Shown here in pieces: positions 61,001 to 64,000 of a DNA stretch of 64,000 bases. Numbering within the stretch: the first letter of the stretch is position 1; each line of letters starts with the position of its first letter. A model generated the notes under the pieces. It did no database searches. It saw only the letters and a list, made by a program, of their open reading frames with translations, and was not told where the DNA came from. The stretch is taken from positions 62,001 through 126,000 of the forward strand of contig NZ_BAABJQ010000011.1 of the NCBI RefSeq assembly GCF_039543385.1, given 5' to 3'. This stretch comes from Rugosimonospora acidiphila. GTDB taxonomy: Bacteria; Actinomycetota; Actinomycetes; Mycobacteriales; Micromonosporaceae. A program made the translations under genes and the position numbers.

Positions 61001-64000
61001 AGCCCGACGGAGGGGACGTCGCGGAGGTGCCCGACGGAGGGGACGTCACCGACGTGCCCGACGATGAGGAAGTCATCGAGGTCTCCTACGACGACTTCAT
61101 CGGCCTGCCTGACGATGGGGACGTCGCCGACGGGCCTGACGACGGGGACATCATCGACGTGCCCTTCGAGGAGGAAGGGGAGCAGGCTCCGGAGGATGGG
61201 TCGGCCACGGCGGACTCCGACGGGGTCGATCCGGACGGCAACCAGGCGCTCGAATCGCACAGCACTCAGCCGGAAGAAGCCGCGCCAGGGGTACCGGAGC
61301 CGGACGGCGTCCACCCGAACGGCAGCGACCAGAACGGCAGGGACCCGAACGGGAGCGACCCGAATGGCGTCGGGTCGGACGGCGTCGAGCCGCGCGGGCC
61401 GGAGCGGTTGGACGTCGATACGGACCCGCGCGTGCCCGAGCGGCTGGAGACCGCCGCCGCAGTCGACCCCCGGGTCCGCATGGCACTCACGTTGGGCGGC
61501 GCCCGTCTGGTACCCCGCTGGGAGCGCACCGTCGAGCCCGACAGCCTTTTCCGGCAGCGGTTGTCCGAGAGCGCCGACAATGCCGGTCGGGCGTGGGAAC
61601 GGACCGTCGGGAGGACCGGCGTCGCGATGAGGTACGTCGTCGACGTGCCGGCCGACCGCTTCGATGAACACGCCGGCAACCTGCTCGCGAGCCTGACCGA
61701 GTGGGACTTCGAGTCGGTACCGACGAGGCAGGTTCGCCGCCTTGGGCTTCCCGGGGAGCCGGACGGCCACTGGTCCGTGTTGAGTTTCCGTTTCCGCGAC
61801 CGAGAGACCCGGCAGCTCTTCGACGTGCACTTGGCCAAACGGGGAGACCCCGTGGGGGAGGTTCCGGGTCTGCTGGACGTCGCCCCGGACGGCCGGTTGG
61901 CCTACGAGCGCCACAGCTACTTCCCCGGCGGTGGCGTGCTGGGCGATTGGGGCTGGTCCGGTGACCGGGGTGAGCTGACCCCCGAGCGGGCCGGGTACGC
62001 CGGCGAGATGTTGGACGGCGCCGAGCACCTCGATGACCAGATCAAGTCCGTCATCGAACGCGGCGCCGGGGAGCTGATGCCCGGCTGGCGCCGGACGATG
62101 GAGAACCCGGGCGATTACCTGGGGCGCCTGGCGGAAGCCGTCGAAGGCGTCGGGGAGGAGTCGTGGCGGGAGGCTGCGGCTGAGATCCGTGTGGACCTGC
62201 GGTATGTCGTTCGACTGTCCGCGGAGGGGTTCGAGGGCAGCGTCCGCGAGCTGCGCCGGCAGCTGGGTGGGGCGGGATTCGAGCAGCTCGAGACCCGTTT
62301 CGGAGACGACGACCTGCCCACCGTCGGTACCCTGTGGCGTCACCTCGAGACCGGTCAGGTGTTCGAGGTGCACTTCTCGAGCGCGGACTCCGTGCCCCGG
62401 GTTCGGGTCCTGGTCGACGAGGCCGGGTCGGAACGCCCGTCGAGCGGTGGTGAGGCTCCGGGCGGCGAGTACGTGGAGGAGTCCGGCTGGTCGGCTGCCG
62501 GCCGGACGCTGACCGGGCCGCAGGCAAGGTTCGCCGAAAGGGCGTTGGATGACACCGTCGACGTTGCGTCACGGTTCGCCTCGGCCGTCCGGGAAGCCAG
62601 CACGGCGCAGGTTTCGGGCCTGGACGTGCAGCTGGAGCCGCCGGATGAGTACCGCGGCCGGGTGGCCGACGCGATCGACCGTGCGCCCGACGAGCCGTGG
62701 GATGACGTTGCCGTCAAGACCTACGTCCGGTCGCGGTACATCATCCGGACGCCGCCTTCCCACGCTCTGTTCGAGACCGCGGAGCGGATGCTGAACAACC
62801 TCTCGGGCTCCGGATACTCGTGGATACCGACGCGTTCCCGGCGAGGTACATCGACGTCCGCCTTCAGCGCTCGGGTGCGTGACGGCTCGACCGGCGCGAT
62901 CTTCGATATGCACTGGATTCCGGACGGCGAGCCGGCATCGGTGATTCCGGAGCTGGCCGATCCACGAGAGTACGAGCGGTACGCGGACGTGGTGATGCGT
63001 ACCCGCGTCGAGACCGACGCGAAAGTCACCGCCCTACTCTCCGACGGCGGAGAGTTGGTCGAGCGGAACGTGGAGTCACCGGTCGACTATCGTCGGCGCG
63101 TCGATGCGGCGACCCGGACGATCCCGTCGCACGTGTCGCTGGAAGACGTCGTGAGACAGACACCGGCCCGCCTGGAGTACGTGGTCCGGCTGCCGGCCGA
63201 GGGCTACCCGGGGCACGTCGAGCGCATGCTGGGGCGGCTGTCGTCCCTGGCGCCGGGGTACGAGCCGGTACCGGTACGGCCGCGGGAGGCCGGCGGGCCG
63301 TTCGCCTTCGTGCGGCTGCGCAACCGGGTCACCGGCGAAGGGTTCGACGTGCACTTTGCCCCGGACGGCGCGCGCCTGCCCGCCCACCCGGAGCTGGTCG
63401 ATCTGAGCCAGGCCGACCGGGATGCCCAGCTGGCATGGAAGCGGGCCAACACCTCCCTCAGCGGGAGATTCATTAAGTCGATCGAGCGCGGTGGCGGAAC
63501 CGTATCCGTGTGGCAGCCCCACGTGCTGGAGACCCGCGACGATTACCGAGCGCGTTTGGTGGAGGCGTTCCGAGCCGAGGCACCGGACCGCTCGTGGAAC
63601 GACATCCTTGATGACCGAAAGGTCATGCTGAAGTACGTCGCCGAACTGCCCAGGGAGGATTTCGAGGACAACTATCGGCGCCTCAGAGACCACCTGGCCG
63701 GGCGGTACGAGGAGGTCCCGGTGCGGCCCGGGGAGGGCGAGGGGCCGACGATCGGTACCCGCTGGCGCGACCCGATCAGCGGTCAGGACTTCGAGGTGCA
63801 CGCCCTGCGTCTTGGAGACTCTGGGCGGGACCTCCCGGAGTTGGTCGAGGACCGTGGCGCGGACAGATCCGTCGAGCCGCTCCAGCTCGGGTTGGACGAC
63901 GATCAGCAGAGTTACGTCAGCGACAAGCTGACCGCCGCGGGTCGCATCGATGACGAGCTCACCTCGATCCTTCGGGATGCCGGCGCCGAGCCGATCCCCG
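52078..64000 (+). CDS. Giant WXG100-headed, multi-module protein (partial, open at window end)
   Basis: One frame is open from GTG 52078 (GGGGGAA eight bases upstream) to base 64000, at least 3974 residues, with no stop. Residues 1-160 resemble the CpnT-like WXG100 head: W77-T-G79 in IVESWTGTAAEQFAEYW, then a hydrophobic stretch (about 122-158). Residues 205-260 hold short DxGEDAATKALAD repeats. Residues 500-900 are disordered (HPETSRPE-type repeats). Residues 930-1240 form a domain with MHEGYVHVLQ at 1122. Residues 1295-2010 hold four helical repeats. From 2065 on, at least ten modules of 150-200 residues share (L/M)RYVVR.P...F, a GFE.V segment, TRWRD and (F)DVHF. It is probably a type VII-exported polymorphic-toxin-like protein whose effector end lies beyond the window. 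Confidence 0.85.
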   Translation, partial: MAGGGDDFDQLIGPVLDWIGKISARLAGEVNSWLLNKPQGSSGKLYELADLYIKASETLADRAQQLATMSSPIVESWTGTAAEQFAEYWPEVQTEFSKAIGGFSGIADVVENAGVAIETALCEFALNLAMLAWAIYTIAMTAITTFGLSTLAAPAAEEACRESFLVTSRQLLGKLLSKKFVGELADFSKFLGDRTVLSAGAKQLADVGEHAASKALADFGGDAATKALTDLGEDAATKALADAGEDAASNALSHVAGDAADEAIQNLGRKLPLKWIGDRLAARSIAEHAAEGVAKGGLRDMLGRVTAEHSIGSALGGRAASRVAAQVMKRAAYREALEALSSQSAGEVWKFVGKDLLAKTLPSAIQGAIGFAAFQGATTLGTDLLEALQGHHPELNIVSLLEETGSAIAMGAVGGPLGNLVGHGVVGQIASMTAGTAAVNAVEQAAGVHVEWLKSMVGAAGFGAMGGAQHGPGMLGTRMIADRAERLLDARAGEPMPGRGELPPPEATGAEVPRSPEPGSDTNLMAADSGLPSTSEMLNLSAQTQLGQQRSLDLVAQDEGTSAGARTPTRGDAPTTRDGATATRDGSTARNGASTREGTSSDTKRSTVEPRSGARPDEQTAGRDATAAGPDEAAAHPDEASADTSTRHDRAVAPDGSLARAHPDPEPTDPEPAHAHAETPSEHAGSSAEHDPSTGQEHSRASEQDASHLETSHPEATRPEVSRPETSHPETSRPDSEWSNDSSFGPERPEPGRTVDGERPPTTDGDSVGPHPEHRGVEGPDDEALPPGPVHPAPPIRPDELLAEELALPDMPPDLDQEAVDAAFATIISDLPDPDGVSTDPVLIRAQRAHEWGRGEQPGDDSYDDPERDETQFAMEEGDEEPPEPSVVTGASADLPAELQRQVQQARSRLAGDVDADPSRIDGLDRIGRLVDGILRDVELARRDGELRPLIRRLRELSMEIRDHNDRFPEDLNEVDPLGTIEVATRGLSVDPQTGELDPFTRAILVLKGPEALVSAFRKVLGSQFEETLASVFGERTGPELEALLTSRLEDHVLRLTDRLIPLDENSISRLLVPSSLRDTVWHEFEEEPLGTHIWPDNVILMAPDDYSGSRSIGSVIGTLMHEGYVHVLQSDRRPIANAIDDQCVMGEISTGDAARMKGELLFGEEWDAFVLQTEVLRSLIGSSTDSRLLKSYTELDFENELELQEDLMHLYFDDNLAFWGRAEDVLGTRDLLSTTPELQTAAVLGRTLRAIIGSADAERMQGTLVGPFSERYARRFGVGPEQMSDRPTNWQPLRLQTAWELSQQIRMRVAQVKGGLAGRIAEEGAPDQLDASDVVDKQAADLADLVTHNWPSGDLRGVLDGVRRLGEVLEGYSNQFGEYDFGIWSSMFTPHPGDEDPLSSADPSFPPVAENSEPASGGFSSQPEASRETQEPDPSGSGEEVGPGEPAERLVSLGDVAGGLAEPDGGVGRGDSGLGGEGGFGHSLERQDVQSGRSRSDDSGDVPAAGGDVGRVSGAELADGVLGRVAEIKVGLLGRLSDSGVRDQWELLGQVEAWADGLAGEVRAGRPGVEVEESVRGLSGVLGDYGRLYGERDFEGLLGLAGGDGSERPASLGDVADGLTDSSGGVGRGDSGLGGEGGSGDSLDRLKRQARRPRPDDSGEERAGRGDSGPADEGGGPAEPLERLSESIGGSRSDGSGDVPAVGDVDPRWVSGAELADWVLGRVAEVKAGLLGRLSDPAVRDQYWRLGRIEVSANDVVGDVAAGRRGDESVGGLLEVLGAYGDAYGEGDFEGLPGLRADDGHELGGGASEPVGPVVEERPLAEDGVASQPEQRREAEEPGPSRSGEGIGQGEGSGRLRSSSDLTDGLAEPSGEAGRGDSGLADEGGGPAEPLEPQGVQSGGSLPDGSGGAPAADDVDPRWVSGAELADQVLGRVAEIKAGLLGRLSDPAVRDQYWRLGRIEVSANDVVGDVAAGRRGDELDESVGGLLEALGAYGDAYGEGDFEGLPSLDADGAHESLSELADPLTEGGEFGAAGTAIEPLAVDHEGRPVEVGESRPSSVDQFEQPSLTPDQEEYVDRQLAADQIAIANLDGTVRDFAGLMRDNRAIQLLDDWQVTVEPEHVYKQRVAEAIAKAPDKPWTAVVAGTRRAMRYVVRLPADRFDAQVDSARYRLTRLGYQSRLVRAVDGDWITSGSRFRDPKSWRVFDVHFARPGDFVRELPDLVDVEPDGSIVGEPRGGGLLGEWGGSDAESRLNDEQREHLDQAMRSASATAGWIRSVVESNGGELVPEWEDHLVESRDAYAARLAGETDGLGPNEKPRLRFVVRVSVDDFASNVAHVELGLGTAGGFDQVEVREPEGEVRTRATRWVDSVSGQAFDLHIVPGDRTLSGISGLTEVEPDGAPRREAAHGVGGGSPEARGDADQGPTDERYGLSDEQFAHTERKLEDVSATDKWMQLAIDRFRSIGNGRSLGLHPDWEHDTIESPDGYRQRLASALEDAGQRLDSATEEARQGRTWEEIAKGVPVRLRYVIRVPADTFELDVDGMKRHLDQWGFEQVEVRQPEGNRQVTATRWRDGPTQQDMDVFFVSDAAHASRLDLPTLVEADGSESEGASLVDPGSSGGGDRLTVGHDIYADERIEAAANVHAHVLAAVRGAGGTLQPGREDAIEPPAAFRGRLNEAIRAAGSTRPWREVADETPLAMRYVVELPFVGFKRNVGRLWESLLAGDPHRYEWIPVRREGGQWPEESVSVRLRDLGTGQVFDLHAVYEGGLRGELPELRDERAAGEYADSLFEKAAASATEIGGHIQEGGAELVSDPSVPEDEFRAGFLDSFSTAARDQTLEGIADDTPALKYVAAVDSENLERAQQRVIEHLRGLDYEQMPALNRGGDFRVWGSRWRGRNGDVFDLHLVPRGESALDLPEVYNQPRRTPGSDPSPWEADLWREATGETAVPPLDATEVPHEGDTTDAPDGGDVTEPDGGDVAEVPDGGDVTDVPDDEEVIEVSYDDFIGLPDDGDVADGPDDGDIIDVPFEEEGEQAPEDGSATADSDGVDPDGNQALESHSTQPEEAAPGVPEPDGVHPNGSDQNGRDPNGSDPNGVGSDGVEPRGPERLDVDTDPRVPERLETAAAVDPRVRMALTLGGARLVPRWERTVEPDSLFRQRLSESADNAGRAWERTVGRTGVAMRYVVDVPADRFDEHAGNLLASLTEWDFESVPTRQVRRLGLPGEPDGHWSVLSFRFRDRETRQLFDVHLAKRGDPVGEVPGLLDVAPDGRLAYERHSYFPGGGVLGDWGWSGDRGELTPERAGYAGEMLDGAEHLDDQIKSVIERGAGELMPGWRRTMENPGDYLGRLAEAVEGVGEESWREAAAEIRVDLRYVVRLSAEGFEGSVRELRRQLGGAGFEQLETRFGDDDLPTVGTLWRHLETGQVFEVHFSSADSVPRVRVLVDEAGSERPSSGGEAPGGEYVEESGWSAAGRTLTGPQARFAERALDDTVDVASRFASAVREASTAQVSGLDVQLEPPDEYRGRVADAIDRAPDEPWDDVAVKTYVRSRYIIRTPPSHALFETAERMLNNLSGSGYSWIPTRSRRGTSTSAFSARVRDGSTGAIFDMHWIPDGEPASVIPELADPREYERYADVVMRTRVETDAKVTALLSDGGELVERNVESPVDYRRRVDAATRTIPSHVSLEDVVRQTPARLEYVVRLPAEGYPGHVERMLGRLSSLAPGYEPVPVRPREAGGPFAFVRLRNRVTGEGFDVHFAPDGARLPAHPELVDLSQADRDAQLAWKRANTSLSGRFIKSIERGGGTVSVWQPHVLETRDDYRARLVEAFRAEAPDRSWNDILDDRKVMLKYVAELPREDFEDNYRRLRDHLAGRYEEVPVRPGEGEGPTIGTRWRDPISGQDFEVHALRLGDSGRDLPELVEDRGADRSVEPLQLGLDDDQQSYVSDKLTAAGRIDDELTSILRDAGAEPIP
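56400..58120 (+). repeat. Three large in-frame repeats inside the giant gene
   Basis: A unit containing SGAELAD.VLGRVAE(I/V)K.GLLGRLSD occurs with equivalent points at 56677, 57271 and 57901, so periods are 594 and 630 bases (198 and 210 codons). Copies 2 and 3 are almost identical in DNA from about 57200 to 57470 and 57830 to 58100, indicating recent duplication. A fourth, diverged copy lies at about 55960-56230. Codons ending in T (GGT, GTT, GAT) are unusually common here compared with the rest of the gene. Confidence 0.85.
58270..64000 (+). repeat. Tandem array of at least ten RYVVR/FDVHF modules (protein-level repeat)
   Basis: Core RYVV-type motifs start near 58528, 59036, 59653, 60175, 60628, 61630, 62200, 62735, 63175 and 63628, each followed 140-190 bases later by an F(D/E)(V/L/M)H-type motif; the third copy reads MDVFF instead. 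Each core is preceded by a helical segment beginning L(T/S/N)..Q....... and containing GGELVP.WE..VE and R(L/V).EA. An eleventh module starts at 63891. Module DNA is diverged, so this is an old expansion, unlike the helical repeats upstream. Confidence 0.8.

Noticed and set aside
60829..62373. Minus-strand open frame of 514 codons inside the giant gene
   Set aside because: It is antisense to the repeated modules, whose motifs recur in one plus-strand frame throughout; the minus frame has no repeat conservation.

Overview
The window is high-GC actinobacterial chromosome, probably from a Micromonospora/Actinoplanes-like filamentous actinomycete. The evidence is the GC-rich third positions, frequent GTG starts, 1-8 base gene overlaps, a mycothiol-dependent formaldehyde dehydrogenase, SigE-type ECF sigma factors, Ser/Thr kinases and type VII (ESX/WXG100) secretion-related genes. 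The genus is inferred from gene content only. I saw no tRNA, rRNA, CRISPR array, transposase or phage integrase.

Left part (1-10.8 kb): the end of an ABC-2 permease, a SalK/SCO6745-like protein, two adjacent membrane/low-complexity paralogues, ribonuclease Z, and an MFS pump divergent from its TetR regulator across a five-copy 18-bp operator array. These are followed by a flavin/heme electron-transfer operon (ferric-reductase-like oxidoreductase, FMN-binding protein, coiled-coil membrane protein), a DUF1684 protein and a single-domain globin. 10.8-16.3 kb is a tightly coupled four-gene minus-strand operon built around an FtsK/SpoIIIE ATPase, with a small helical protein, a Gly-rich protein and a Pro-rich tail-anchored protein.

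Middle part (16.5-37.8 kb): mostly housekeeping and accessory metabolism. It contains an EamA-like permease, an ECF sigma factor with a membrane-anchored Asp-box protein, a DUF885 peptidase, a siderophore-interacting flavoprotein, a secreted GH5-CBM2 cellulase, a secreted Gly-linker protein, a mannose-6-phosphate isomerase-like cupin protein, a polysaccharide deacetylase, ArfB, an acyltransferase, a kinase, mycothiol-dependent formaldehyde dehydrogenase and a DUF427 protein. It ends with a two-component system, a frameshifted beta-lactamase-like gene, a MarR regulator and a VOC protein.

Right part (37.9-64 kb): a type VII-secretion-related island. It holds a Pro-rich receptor kinase with an FN3 domain, a beta-helix/AAA (EccA-like) fusion, SseB-domain genes in fused and split forms flanking two probable secreted substrates, a SUKH-domain protein and an EbfC-like chaperone candidate. 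It ends in an operon whose last gene is a giant open frame starting at 52078 and still open at base 64000 (at least 3974 residues). That protein has a WXG100-type N-terminus, a disordered linker, an HE...H-containing domain, a 4-fold helical repeat region and at least ten tandem copies of a 150-200-residue module, whose core resembles a degenerate RelA/SpoT-like fold. This array is the most novel feature here. Its C-terminal (effector) end lies outside the window.
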